From Pseudophaeobacter flagellatus (GTDB taxonomy: Bacteria; Pseudomonadota; Alphaproteobacteria; Rhodobacterales; Rhodobacteraceae): a stretch of DNA of 64,000 bases. Of this stretch, positions 8,966 through 17,427 are shown in pieces (within the stretch, counting starts at the first letter, position 1; each line of letters opens with the position of its first letter). Below the pieces are notes generated by a model. The model worked only from the letters and a program-made list of their open reading frames with translations. It made no database searches and was not told the origin of the DNA. Where the stretch lies: the NCBI RefSeq assembly GCF_021228235.1, contig NZ_JAJQRG010000002.1, forward strand, positions 248,001-312,000. Direction: 5' to 3'. Both the position numbers and the translations under genes were made by a program.

Positions 8966-9358
8966 TTAGCGTTTCAGCAGGTTCATCAGGGATGAGGACA
9001 TGCTGCGGGTTTGTTCAAACATTTTCAGGTTGGCGTCGTAGCTGCGCTGGGCTTCGCGGGCATCGGCGATTTCAATCATCAGATCCACGTTAGAGCCTTC
9101 ATAGTGGCCGCTTGCATCCGATAGCGGATGCGAAGGATCATAGACGCTCTCTAGATCGCTGCGGTCCAGAGAGACGCGGCCAGTCTTGACGCGCTCTACG
9201 TCATTCTTCAGATCGCGCACGGCTTCAAAGGGAACGCTTTTGCGGCGATAGCCGGGGGTATCTGCGTTCGAAATGTTTTCCGAGACGTGACGCAGCCGGG
9301 TGGCCTGTGCCTTCAGGCCGCTGGCAGTCACACTCAGGGAATTGGCAAATTCACTCAT
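8966..9358 (-). CDS. flgC: Proximal rod protein FlgC
   Basis: Rod subunit. The 130-residue product carries the rod signature RHVSENISNADTPGYRRKSV near residue 25 and the C-terminal motif ADAREAQRSYDANLKMFEQT, as expected for FlgC. It is the second gene of the flgB operon, 13 bases from flgB. Confidence 0.96.
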   Translation of the reverse strand: MSEFANSLSVTASGLKAQATRLRHVSENISNADTPGYRRKSVPFEAVRDLKNDVERVKTGRVSLDRSDLESVYDPSHPLSDASGHYEGSNVDLMIEIADAREAQRSYDANLKMFEQTRSMSSSLMNLLKR

Positions 9359-9371
9359 GGATCATGTTCCT

Positions 9372-9761
9372 CTAACCGCGACCCAGGCTGGATCGCAGTA
9401 TGTTCATCGATGATTTGTAAATGGCGAGCGCACGGTCGTGCTGACGCTTGACCTCAACCCCGTTGAGGATTTGCTCTTCGATAGAGACCGTATTGTCATT
9501 GGGATCGGCACCATCTGACGACGTGGTCACAGCCCAATCCATATTGGAGCCGTTGATGCCATTCAGATGCGAGCCACGAGAAGCCACCATGTCACCAGGA
9601 CGTGGCCCGGCGGCATAGACCTCCTTAAAAGGTTTGATATCCTTGGCGTGATAGCCAGGGGTATCTGCATTGGCGATGTTCTGTGACACCAATGCCTGGC
9701 GCTTCCCTGCATGGGTGGCCATTGAGTATGCGATTTTAAAAACGTTCAGTTCAGTAAACAC
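9372..9761 (-). CDS. flgB: Proximal rod protein FlgB
   Basis: Most proximal rod subunit. The 129-residue form begins at GTG 9761 (MFTELNVFKIAYSMATHAG), which has AGGGAG seven bases upstream and matches the usual FlgB N-terminus. A TTG at 9788 would add nine residues and lacks a ribosome site. The signature VSQNIANADTPGYHAKDIKP and the C-terminal QHDRALAIYKSSMNI are present. It is the first gene of the minus-strand operon, divergent from fliI across about 90 bases that include a TTAACC half-site. Confidence 0.92.
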   Translation of the reverse strand: MFTELNVFKIAYSMATHAGKRQALVSQNIANADTPGYHAKDIKPFKEVYAAGPRPGDMVASRGSHLNGINGSNMDWAVTTSSDGADPNDNTVSIEEQILNGVEVKRQHDRALAIYKSSMNILRSSLGRG

Positions 9762-9849
9762 CGGGGCTTCTCCCTCGATCAATTTCAATCAAGGCTTAAC
9801 CCTGATTCCTTTAGAAATTGTTTCAGGAACTAGATGGAGGCCTCAGGCC

Positions 9850-11178
9850 ATGATCGCAGAGCTGAAAGCTTTGACTGAACAAATCGCCGGTCAGAAACTG
9901 GCAACCTCTATGGGGCGCGTCAGCGGTATCTCGGGTGGGGAAATTGAAATATCCGGTCTGGAGCGAGAGGCACGAATCGGCGATCGCCTGGTGCTTACTC
10001 GCGGCCCAGGGGATGAGTTGCACGGCGAGGTGTTGAAGATTGGTTCTAGTAAAATCAGTATGTTACCAGATCGTGCGCCAGATCGTGTGGCCATGGGTGA
10101 CCGGGTCAGCCTGCATCCGGCGCCGGAATTTGCACCGGGTGACAACTGGATTGGCCGGGTGATTGATCCCTTTGGTGAACCGCTGGATGGCAAGCCGATG
10201 CTGCGCGGAGAGAAGGCCCGAGACCTGATGGCACCGCCGCCAAAAGCGGCGGGTCGGCGCCATATGGGGGCGCGTTTGGACACCGGGCTTGCGGTGTTCA
10301 ATACGATTCTCCCCGTCGTTCAGGGCCAGCGTATTGGTCTTTTTGCGGGATCGGGTGTTGGTAAATCGACATTGCTCGCAAAAATGGCGCAATTTATGGA
10401 GGCCGATGTTGTCGTCATGGCGCTGATTGGTGAACGGGGCCGCGAAGTGAATCACTTTGTTGAGGATGTTTTGGGGCCGGAAGGCATGAAACGTGCGGTT
10501 GTGGTTGCCGCTACCTCGGATCAATCGGCCCTTGTGCGTCGTCGCAGTGCCTGGGCTGCCATGACCATTGCCGAACATTTCCGCGATCAGGGAAAGAATG
10601 TTCTGTTCATGGCCGATTCCGTGACCCGATTCGCCGAAGCCCACCGGGAGATCTCTGCTGCCTCGGGGGAGGCACCGGCGCTGCGGGGCTTCCCCCCATC
10701 GGTGACACCACTTATCACGGGTCTGTGTGAACGTGCGGGGCCTGGGTCTGCGGGGCAGGGTGATATCACGGCGGTCTTTAGCGTCTTGGTTGCGGGCTCT
10801 GACATGGATGAACCAATCGCAGATATTCTGCGCGGGGTTCTGGACGGGCATATCGTGCTTAACCGTGAAATTGCTGAACGTGGCCGCTTTCCGGCAGTGG
10901 ATGTGTCGCGCTCGGTCTCGCGGAGCCTGCCAGCGGCGGCCACTCCGGAAGAGAACAGCGCCATTCTGGAGGTGCGTAAGTTCCTTGGATCTTATGAGCA
11001 ATCCGAAGTGATGATCCGGGCGGGGCTGTATTCTGAAGGCAATGACGCGGTGCTGGATCAGGCTGTGAAGATCTGGCCCGAGTTGGACGCCTTCTTTGGC
11101 AAGGAAGACCCGCAGGGGGTGGAGAACAGCTTTAACCGGCTGCAGTTGATGCTGCGCCGCGCCAGCAAGGGGCGCTAA
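9850..11178 (+). CDS. fliI: Flagellum-specific ATP synthase FliI
   Basis: Cytoplasmic ATPase that energises substrate release at the export gate. The 442-residue product has Walker A GSGVGKST near residue 167 and Walker B VLFMADS near residue 250. It also has the family motifs GERGREV and ASGEAPALRGFPPSV. ATG 9850 follows TGGAGG by nine bases; an upstream frame from 9670 reads through flgB antisense and is rejected. It is transcribed alone, divergent from flgB, and ends before a bidirectional terminator. Confidence 0.96.
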   Translation: MIAELKALTEQIAGQKLATSMGRVSGISGGEIEISGLEREARIGDRLVLTRGPGDELHGEVLKIGSSKISMLPDRAPDRVAMGDRVSLHPAPEFAPGDNWIGRVIDPFGEPLDGKPMLRGEKARDLMAPPPKAAGRRHMGARLDTGLAVFNTILPVVQGQRIGLFAGSGVGKSTLLAKMAQFMEADVVVMALIGERGREVNHFVEDVLGPEGMKRAVVVAATSDQSALVRRRSAWAAMTIAEHFRDQGKNVLFMADSVTRFAEAHREISAASGEAPALRGFPPSVTPLITGLCERAGPGSAGQGDITAVFSVLVAGSDMDEPIADILRGVLDGHIVLNREIAERGRFPAVDVSRSVSRSLPAAATPEENSAILEVRKFLGSYEQSEVMIRAGLYSEGNDAVLDQAVKIWPELDAFFGKEDPQGVENSFNRLQLMLRRASKGR

Positions 11179-11281
11179 CCAAAGGAAAGCACCGTTTCCC
11201 GCTGCTCGCCCCTGCGCGGGCAGCGCTGGCCAACGGCCCGGCAGCCGGTACAGACCTAAGAAATGCCAACAGAAAAACAGG

Positions 11282-11320
11282 AAAAAGGCACCAACCAGAT
11301 AATCTGGCGGTGCCTTTTTT
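11282..11320. terminator. Bidirectional terminator between fliI and the DUF1217 gene
   Basis: Near-perfect stem AAAAAGGCACC..CCAGAT / ATCTGG..GGTGCCTTTTT, with A and T tracts on both sides. It serves converging transcripts: fliI from the left and the flagellin-flaF-flbT-DUF1217 unit from the right. Confidence 0.85.
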
Positions 11321-11356
11321 CAATGTAACAGTTCGTTTTGTCAGGTAGCCCGGATA

Positions 11357-12166
11357 TCAGGCTTGCAAGAGCGAAAGAGCCGCCGCGCTGGAAGAATAGC
11401 TGTTGCCTATGGCGGCAACCTCGGCGCGGGCCAGATAGGTGATCGCCAGCTTGTTCATGTCTTCTTCGCTGGACAAGGAGCTGAGATCATCGGTGCCCAG
11501 GAGCCGCTGCGCCGCCTCTTTGTAGACGCGCACCTGTTGGTCAACGTCAATGAGGTTCATTGATTCAGGCAGGTTCAAGGTGACCTGCATCATCTTCGAC
11601 AACTGGGGCTGGCCAATGATGTTGTACCATTGGGCATTGACCGTGGGGCCGTCTTCCTCCGCATCGTCGGGCAAGATGACCTGTTGCAATTCACGCAGGG
11701 CATAGAGCGCGATCCGCATGGTTTCGTCCTGCTCTCCAACAGCAATCTCGAACGACTGTGCTTCGTTGTCAGCCACGATGGCAGCCATGGCAACGGGGTC
11801 GGTATTGGTGCGGGTTTCACCGCCACCAAAGCCAAAGGCCTTGGAGAAATCAACCCAGCGGCTGTCGTCCAGCTTTGAGGCCAGATTGCCGTCAGCTGTG
11901 GTGCCTTCTTCCAGAACCTTTTGGATCATCGCCTTGTAATCAATCTGATCTTCCAGGCCAAAGGCCTTCAGGGCTACACCCAGCAGGCGCCGATCCTTGA
12001 CCAGATCCTCTGCCGAACTGACATTTCCGATGTTCTCGGTGAAATAATCGTTCTCGCGCTTCAGAACAGTGTCGTTCTTGAAGTTCTCGAACTGGTCATC
12101 ATAGGTCGACTGCAAAAAGGTCCAGCCAGTGATGCCCGTTGACAGAAGGATTGGCTCGAAGCTCAT
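11357..12166 (-). CDS. DUF1217 family flagellar-cluster protein
   Basis: A 269-residue soluble protein with repeated flagellar-export-like helical segments and the DUF1217 block around LLGVALKAFGLEDQIDYKAM (near residue 65). Such genes recur beside flbT/flaF in Rhodobacterales, but the molecular role is not established. The start is ATG 12166 (MSFEPILLSTG), overlapping the flbT stop as ATGA, so it is translationally coupled to flbT and closes the flagellin unit. Confidence 0.85.
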   Translation of the reverse strand: MSFEPILLSTGITGWTFLQSTYDDQFENFKNDTVLKRENDYFTENIGNVSSAEDLVKDRRLLGVALKAFGLEDQIDYKAMIQKVLEEGTTADGNLASKLDDSRWVDFSKAFGFGGGETRTNTDPVAMAAIVADNEAQSFEIAVGEQDETMRIALYALRELQQVILPDDAEEDGPTVNAQWYNIIGQPQLSKMMQVTLNLPESMNLIDVDQQVRVYKEAAQRLLGTDDLSSLSSEEDMNKLAITYLARAEVAAIGNSYSSSAAALSLLQA

Positions 12167-12567
12167 GAGGGACGTATCGCCAGTAGGCGTTCCTCTCTTG
12201 GCAACAGGCCGCGCAGGGCCTTGAGGCACCGGTAATGGTTGTTGCTCAGCAGGGCTTCGGTGGCTTCGGCCAGGCTGGCGCGGCTATCGGCGTCGTTGAA
12301 CACCTGGCTCAGCTCTTCGATGTGGCGCAGCATTGGCATGCGGCCTTCATCTGGATCGGTATCACCGGTCAGCACCAGCTGCGCGGCATAGCAGACGCGA
12401 CGCACAGGGGTTGTGGCCTCTTCCGGGTGAATTGCATCCCGAAGGCGTAGGATATTGGCATCCGGGGTCACAATCGACAGGCGGCTGCGACGGTCGCCGT
12501 TTTCAATGACAGCGCCATTGACCAGAACGCGTTCTTTTGGGGCAAGTTTGAGAACCAGTCCACTCAT
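12163..12567 (-). CDS. flbT: Flagellin synthesis repressor FlbT
   Basis: Post-transcriptional regulator that in Caulobacter binds the flagellin mRNA leader and limits translation. The 134-residue product starts MSGLVLKLAPKERVLVNGAV and keeps the family block RRSRLSIVTPDANILRLRDA near residue 28. It lies two bases after flaF and overlaps the DUF1217 gene, just downstream of the flagellin gene it should control. Confidence 0.94.
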   Translation of the reverse strand: MSGLVLKLAPKERVLVNGAVIENGDRRSRLSIVTPDANILRLRDAIHPEEATTPVRRVCYAAQLVLTGDTDPDEGRMPMLRHIEELSQVFNDADSRASLAEATEALLSNNHYRCLKALRGLLPREERLLAIRPS

Positions 12568-12569
12568 TA

Positions 12570-12941
12570 TTATGTTGCTCCGCTGCGAAGGCCACGCATG
12601 ATGGCCGTGTTGATGTCCACCAACGGCCGGATGTTCGCTTCGCGCGACATGACCTTGCTGGTGTGTTGTTTGGTGAATGCAGCGAGAGAGATGATCTGTT
12701 CTTTAAGTTCCATCGGCAGCCCATTGTCTTCGCTGGCGACGTCTGCGGCGAAAAGGATCCAAAGCCGACGATTGGCGCTTACTGCGGCGATCATTTCCTT
12801 GAAATCGTAAGGACGCGCCTTGGCAGCTGTAATCATTTGTCGTGTGATGCGTGCAACGGCATCAAATTCCAGATCTTTGACTGTTCGCGTAGGGGCTTTT
12901 GCCGCCGAATAGGCACTCTTCGCTTTCAGAAGTGCATTCAC
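12570..12941 (-). CDS. flaF: Flagellin biosynthesis regulator FlaF
   Basis: Needed for flagellin production together with FlbT. The 123-residue product contains the FlaF signature RTVKDLEFDAVARITRQMI and the Trp-containing LWILFAADVAS. It starts at GTG 12941 behind TAGGAAA. It is separated from the flagellin gene by a strong hairpin, so its transcript level is probably lower than that of flagellin. Confidence 0.93.
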   Translation of the reverse strand: MNALLKAKSAYSAAKAPTRTVKDLEFDAVARITRQMITAAKARPYDFKEMIAAVSANRRLWILFAADVASEDNGLPMELKEQIISLAAFTKQHTSKVMSREANIRPLVDINTAIMRGLRSGAT

Positions 12942-12985
12942 GTGTTTTCCTAACGTTTTATTTCTTCAGATTCTCTGAGAAGAGG

Positions 12986-13016
12986 GAACCGGGGCGCGAC
13001 TGGCGCGCCCCGGTTC
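12986..13016 (-). terminator. Hairpin after the flagellin gene
   Basis: A perfect 13-pair G/C-rich stem (GAACCGGGGCGCG and its complement, five-base loop) starts eight bases past the flagellin stop. There is no good T run on the minus strand. It may stabilise the flagellin 3' end or act as a partial terminator before flaF. Confidence 0.6.
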
Positions 13017-13023
13017 AAGTCGT

Positions 13024-13869
13024 TTAGCGGAACAGCTGCTGCAGGGTTTCAGGCTGCTTGTTCGCAATGGTCAGCGACTGCACGGCCAGCTGCTGCTGAG
13101 TCTGAAGCGCTTTCAGACGGGCAGATGCTTCTTCCATGTTGGCGTCGGTCATTGCAGACACACCCAGTTTCATCGCATCGGTCAGTTTCGATACGAATTC
13201 ACCCTGGTCCTTCAGACGCGAAGCGTCCGCACCAAGCTGAGCAGCGCCGGTGATGGCGGTGGTCAGGAAGGCTTCGATTTCACCCATTGCAGTGGCAGCG
13301 GTTGTTGCATCTGTGATCGCGGTCATGCTGCCAACAAGCATGTTGGCCTGGAAGTCAACAGTATTGATGGTGATGGGAGTAGCCGTAGGTGTGCCAGTAG
13401 GACCAACACGGTCCAGCGAGGCAAGAACATTCAGCGAGGTTGTGGTGTTACCGTCAACGTCAGTCGCCAGCAGGTTGGCACCGTTGAACTGCGATGCCGC
13501 GATGATGGCTTCGATCTGCTCAGCCTTCTTCGCCATGTCAGCGTCGATGGTGGTATGGTCAACGTTTTCGGATTGCGCCGAAACCGCCAGGGCCTTCATT
13601 TCCTTCAGAACGTCAACGATTTGCTCGGCACCGGCAGAAGCAACAGCAACGGTGGCTTCACCAACGTCAAGGCTGTCCTGAATGGCGGTGAAGCCGGCAA
13701 TGTCAGATTCCATGGTCTTGGAGATAGCCCAAACAGCGGCGTTGTCTTTGGCGCTGCCGACCTTTTTACCAGTGGATACTTCGGCCTGAGTGCCTTCCAG
13801 ATTGTCGTTCACCATCGACAGAGTCTGGAGTGCAACCATTGCGCCACTATTTGTCAGAATGCTGGTCAT
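13024..13869 (-). CDS. fliC: Flagellin
   Basis: Filament subunit secreted through the flagellar channel. The 281-residue product has conserved D0/D1 helices at the N-terminus (MTSILTNSGAMVALQTL, AKDNAAVWAISKTMESD) and the C-terminus (LAVQSLTIANKQPETLQQLF). The central domain (about residues 140-190) is short, Thr/Pro-rich and variable. No signal peptide is expected. An AAAGGAAC site precedes the start, and the roughly 210-base upstream leader contains a small hairpin (GAGAC..GTCTC) that could be the FlbT target, an inference only. Confidence 0.95.
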   Translation of the reverse strand: MTSILTNSGAMVALQTLSMVNDNLEGTQAEVSTGKKVGSAKDNAAVWAISKTMESDIAGFTAIQDSLDVGEATVAVASAGAEQIVDVLKEMKALAVSAQSENVDHTTIDADMAKKAEQIEAIIAASQFNGANLLATDVDGNTTTSLNVLASLDRVGPTGTPTATPITINTVDFQANMLVGSMTAITDATTAATAMGEIEAFLTTAITGAAQLGADASRLKDQGEFVSKLTDAMKLGVSAMTDANMEEASARLKALQTQQQLAVQSLTIANKQPETLQQLFR

Positions 13870-14083
13870 AGTATAGTTCCTTTAGCGATCGAGACACTTT
13901 GGTCTCTAGTTTTTTCCCAGCCCCGAAGGGCATTTTAGCGTCTTTCTGACAGTGCGTTCCGCCGATCGGCTTCCGCGCCATCCCAGTGATGAGATGCAAG
14001 ACGACATTGCCGCGAAAGGTGCTAAGGGAGTGCTAATGTCCAAAGGGGCATTTCCTAGAATTTTACTCAACCGCGGCGGATCC

Positions 14084-14443
14084 TTAGCTGCGTTTTTCCA
14101 GCCGTTGACCCATGGCGGTGCCATAGCGGGATTTGCGCCCGGCGCTGTCATATACATCGAGCCCTTTCTTGACCCGGCGCAGTTCAGACATACGGGAGGC
14201 AACACTGCGGATACCTTCCATTGCACTGTTGAGCAGCTCTTGATTGCGTGACACCTTTGTCTGCACTTTGCTGAGAGTGCTGCGCTCCAGGTTCTCAATC
14301 ATGTTGAGTTGCGCGATGACCGCCTCTTTGCGGGTCAGCAGCGCTTGGATCTGTTCCAGCTCGCCGCGCACCAGGGCGCTGCGTTCTTGATCCAGGATGG
14401 CGTCCAGCTCTTCGATAAGGCTCTGTGGGGTAAGGTCAGTCAT
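14084..14443 (-). CDS. FlgN-like flagellar export chaperone
   Basis: A 119-residue helical cytoplasmic protein with the FlgN-type N-terminal helix (SLIEELDAILDQERSALVRG, followed by ELEQIQALLTRKEAVI). FlgN chaperones hook-filament junction proteins. Its start overlaps the end of the flgJ-like gene by eight bases, so both form a two-gene unit. Family assignment rests on helix pattern and context. Confidence 0.8.
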   Translation of the reverse strand: MTDLTPQSLIEELDAILDQERSALVRGELEQIQALLTRKEAVIAQLNMIENLERSTLSKVQTKVSRNQELLNSAMEGIRSVASRMSELRRVKKGLDVYDSAGRKSRYGTAMGQRLEKRS

Positions 14444-14732
14444 TAAAGGAATCCTTCATTGCGTGATAAAGTGATTCGGCGAGGCCGATGCCGCCGGATT
14501 CAGTGATTTGTTCCGCCTGCGCGCGCACGAGGAAGCTGGAGAACTGATCTTCGCCAGCGCCGCCTCCGCCTAGGCCTTCGCGGCTTTTTCCAAGCCCGGC
14601 AGATTTCAACATTTCAGTTAGAAAAGAGGCTTCTAGCTTCTTGGCGGCGTCCCGAATCGCATCCTCTTGCGAGGGGCGTTGAAGCGCAGGTGGTGGGGGC
14701 GCCGCCTGATGAACTGTTGTCAGATTGGCCAT
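14436..14732 (-). CDS. Rod-binding (FlgJ N-terminal-like) protein
   Basis: A 98-residue protein equivalent to the rod-binding half of FlgJ: AAKKLEASFLTEMLKSAGL, then the Gly-rich stretch and the conserved block AQAEQITESGGIGLAESLYH. The muramidase domain found in gammaproteobacterial FlgJ is absent, as is usual in alphaproteobacteria. It is divergent from fliK and presumably shares the intergenic control region with it. Confidence 0.87.
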   Translation of the reverse strand: MANLTTVHQAAPPPPALQRPSQEDAIRDAAKKLEASFLTEMLKSAGLGKSREGLGGGGAGEDQFSSFLVRAQAEQITESGGIGLAESLYHAMKDSFND

Positions 14733-14791
14733 TCCGCAGGTCTCTCCAGTTTAAATCCAGCTTTAGATGATTTTTCTGAGATTGCCCCAAG

Positions 14792-14816
14792 AGCGGTTAA
14801 AATTACCGTAACCGCT
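14792..14816. promoter_or_regulatory. CtrA-like inverted repeat between flgJ-like gene and fliK
   Basis: Perfect 8-base arms AGCGGTTA and TAACCGCT are separated by nine bases. Within it, TTAA at 14797-14800, seven bases, then GTAA fit the TTAA-N7-TTAA CtrA box with one mismatch. It lies between divergent flagellar genes. Binding by CtrA is an inference. Confidence 0.5.
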
Positions 14817-14860
14817 TTGCGCTAGTTAGGAGGGCATCGAGATAGAATGTCTGGAATCCT

Positions 14861-16663
14861 ATGCTTACAAGTATACTCTTTGGTCAGGCGCGCTCCGGCG
14901 CTGCAGACCCGGCCGGCGCCAAGGCGACACAAAGCCCGACGCGACAGCAAAGCACGCGCAGCTTCTCTGATCATGTGGATGATCGCGCCCGTCGCCGCGA
15001 AGCAAATTCCGTTTCCGACAAAGATCGCGCTGATCAACCCGAAAAACAGACTGAAAAAGCTGCAGACAGCAAGACTGTAGAAGCAGGGACAAAGCCTGCC
15101 GCACAAAAACCAGTAGTTGCAGCCCAGTCCGACGGAGGCCCGCAGGTCGATGACGCAGTGGCGCTGCCCTTTGATAGTGAACTGACAGGGCTTGCCGATG
15201 ACAGCGCAGAGGTCCCTGTAATACCGGCTGAGGCAGCAGAAGGCACCGACCTTCCCGCAGCAGACGCCGACCTTACTGCGGAAGACGCCGACCTTACTGC
15301 GGAAGACACGGTTGAACTTGGTCTGGTTGCACTGGGCGATACACAGCAAAAGCCTGTGGGCACTAAATCAGGTGATTCGCCTGAGAGCGTCGCGCGGGTG
15401 CAAAATATCGCCGCTGAGCCAACCGCCCAGACCGCCCAGACCGCCGTGACAGCAGAAGACGGGGTAGAAATTGCATCGCAAGTTGCCGCAACCGTCAGGG
15501 CGGAGCCACAGGGCAGCAAGACACAAAATACTGTAGTGGCCGCTCAGGTGCAGGGCGCCTCTCAGGCGGCAGGTCAGACGAGCGCAACAAAAGTCGCGGT
15601 AGAGGCCACCGTTCCCGCCAGTGCAGATTCGCCCAAGGTCGGTGATGTTGATCTATCTGCAACCGAGCGTCAGGCCAGCATGGGAACAACCCAGGCAGCA
15701 CAGCGCGTGCAGGATGGGGTGAACTGGCAGGTTCAGACCGGGGCAGGCGCGGCCAAATCTGCGGTGCCCCTTGCCGCGGGTGCCGCCGGTAAGGAAGGTG
15801 TAGCTCAGGCTGTGCCTGGTCCCGCCGTAGATACAGATCCGGCAACACAGGCTGCTGCAGTGGATGCGAGCGGTAAATCCGCTGGCAGCAAATCACTCGG
15901 CCTTGCCGAAACCCTGGCCGCTGTTGGGCAACCGCGCGCAGTGGCTGCCAGTGATCCGGGCCGCCGGGCGCAGGGCCGCGCACACGAATCGCGTGAGGCA
16001 CAGGCCACCGTGTCAGGCAATGCCGTGACAGGGGCCGCTACGGCGGGCGTGAAATCCGCTGCTGCTGCGCAGATCAGCGCTGTTCAGCAGGCCTTTGCCG
16101 CCCAGGTCATGGGCGCTGATGGTGGTGCAGCCGGTGGGCGTGGTGCCGAGGCGCAGCTTTTGGCGGGGGACCCCGCAGTTGATATGCCGGGCCTATCGCA
16201 ATTGCTGACCGAAGCGGTCTTTCAGCCGGGCACCGTTCATCGCCCTGAAACACCGCGCCTGATTGGCGCGCAACTGGCCCAAGCCTTTGTGGCCAAGGGG
16301 GATCGCAACGTTGATGTTGCCCTGAACCCCGAGGAGCTTGGCCGGGTCAAAATGCGGGTCAGCACCAGCGAATCAGGGATTACAGTGGTGATTCAGACCG
16401 AACGCCCGGAAACGGGCGATCTGATGCGCCGCCATATCAACGAGCTGGCAGATGAATTCCGCAAGATGGGGTTCGAAAACATCTCTTTTGAATTCAACGG
16501 TGGTGGCGCGTCGGGTGGGCAGGCCAAAGGCGACAGCGACGGCCAGACCAGTGCCGGGATATCCGGCACCAGACACAGCGATGATTTGACTGCGGCAGAG
16601 GTCGCAGAAACACAGGTACAACATCTCCGGCTTGGAAATGCCGGCGTGGACATGAGGGTTTAA
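14861..16663 (+). CDS. fliK: Flagellar hook-length control protein FliK
   Basis: Secreted molecular ruler that sets hook length and triggers the FlhB switch. The 600-residue product has a long Ala/Gln/Asp-rich, low-complexity N-terminal and middle part. The conserved Flg_hook domain lies at about residues 475-555, with NPEELGRVKMRVSTSESGIT. A 21-base tandem duplication at about 15260-15306 encodes DADLTAEDADLTAED. The start ATG 14861 follows GGAATC. It is cotranscribed with flgD. Confidence 0.93.
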   Translation: MLTSILFGQARSGAADPAGAKATQSPTRQQSTRSFSDHVDDRARRREANSVSDKDRADQPEKQTEKAADSKTVEAGTKPAAQKPVVAAQSDGGPQVDDAVALPFDSELTGLADDSAEVPVIPAEAAEGTDLPAADADLTAEDADLTAEDTVELGLVALGDTQQKPVGTKSGDSPESVARVQNIAAEPTAQTAQTAVTAEDGVEIASQVAATVRAEPQGSKTQNTVVAAQVQGASQAAGQTSATKVAVEATVPASADSPKVGDVDLSATERQASMGTTQAAQRVQDGVNWQVQTGAGAAKSAVPLAAGAAGKEGVAQAVPGPAVDTDPATQAAAVDASGKSAGSKSLGLAETLAAVGQPRAVAASDPGRRAQGRAHESREAQATVSGNAVTGAATAGVKSAAAAQISAVQQAFAAQVMGADGGAAGGRGAEAQLLAGDPAVDMPGLSQLLTEAVFQPGTVHRPETPRLIGAQLAQAFVAKGDRNVDVALNPEELGRVKMRVSTSESGITVVIQTERPETGDLMRRHINELADEFRKMGFENISFEFNGGGASGGQAKGDSDGQTSAGISGTRHSDDLTAAEVAETQVQHLRLGNAGVDMRV

Positions 16664-16666
16664 GTG

Positions 16667-17356
16667 ATGACAACTGAAGTATCTTCGGCCAGCTCGGCGG
16701 TCACACCCCGCCCGGCAAGCACCGCTGCCAAAGGCGGTACCAACCTGACCTCTGATTTTGACACTTTCATCAAGCTGTTGACAGCTCAGGCAAAATACCA
16801 GGACCCGACAGAGCCAATGGACAATACCGAATATGCCTCGCAGCTGGCGGAATTCTCTATGGTTGAACAGCAGGTTCTGACCAATGACAACCTCGGTTCG
16901 GCGCTGGATCAGCTGGGTCTGGGCAATATGGCGGCCTTGACCGGCTGGGTCGGCATGGAGGTGCGTTCAGCCACAGCGGCGCATTTTGACGGCACCAAAG
17001 CGATCAATATTGCCCCCAACCCTGCGGCCTCGGCGGATGAGGTAACGATGATCGTGCGCAATGCCGATGGCGATGAAGTCAATCGCATCGATTTGCCTGT
17101 TTCGGCGGATCCCTATAATTGGGACGGCACCAACTTTAGCGGCGATATCGCGCCGGCTGGCAACTACAGCTTTGTGGTAGAGAGCAAGGTCGACGGTGAA
17201 GTGGTGCTTTCCGAGGTGGCCGAAGTCTATACCTCGGTGCGTGAAACCCGGATGCAGGGCAACGACGTTGTCTTGATCAATGACACTGGCGCTGCGATTC
17301 TAGCAACCTCTGTGACGGCGCTACGTGATCCTGGTTCTGGCCAAGAAGAGGCTTGA
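16667..17356 (+). CDS. flgD: Hook capping protein FlgD
   Basis: Scaffold cap for hook assembly. The 229-residue product has the FlgD N-terminal signature FDTFIKLLTAQAKYQDPTEP near residue 30 and NTEYASQLAEFSMVEQQ. A Tudor/FnIII-like C-terminal half follows (GDEVNRIDLPVSADPYNWDG). ATG 16667 directly follows the fliK stop; GTG 16664 would add one residue. Confidence 0.95.
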   Translation: MTTEVSSASSAVTPRPASTAAKGGTNLTSDFDTFIKLLTAQAKYQDPTEPMDNTEYASQLAEFSMVEQQVLTNDNLGSALDQLGLGNMAALTGWVGMEVRSATAAHFDGTKAINIAPNPAASADEVTMIVRNADGDEVNRIDLPVSADPYNWDGTNFSGDIAPAGNYSFVVESKVDGEVVLSEVAEVYTSVRETRMQGNDVVLINDTGAAILATSVTALRDPGSGQEEA

Positions 17357-17427
17357 TCCAAACGCCGTTGCGCGGTCTAGAGAGAGTGCGCTCTGGCTAA
17401 GGAGCGCAAGGATCGGAGAGCAACGCC

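Noticed and set aside
10063-11001. Minus-strand open frame of 312 codons inside fliI
   Set aside because: Antisense to conserved Walker motifs of fliI, with shadow-like composition and no upstream signals.
15258-15306. Short direct repeats as a CRISPR remnant
   Set aside because: Only two in-frame 21-base units inside fliK, with no spacers and no cas genes.
1-17356. Type III secretion (injectisome) rather than flagellum
   Set aside because: Rod, ring, hook-cap, hook-length and flagellin genes are all present, and no translocon or needle genes occur.
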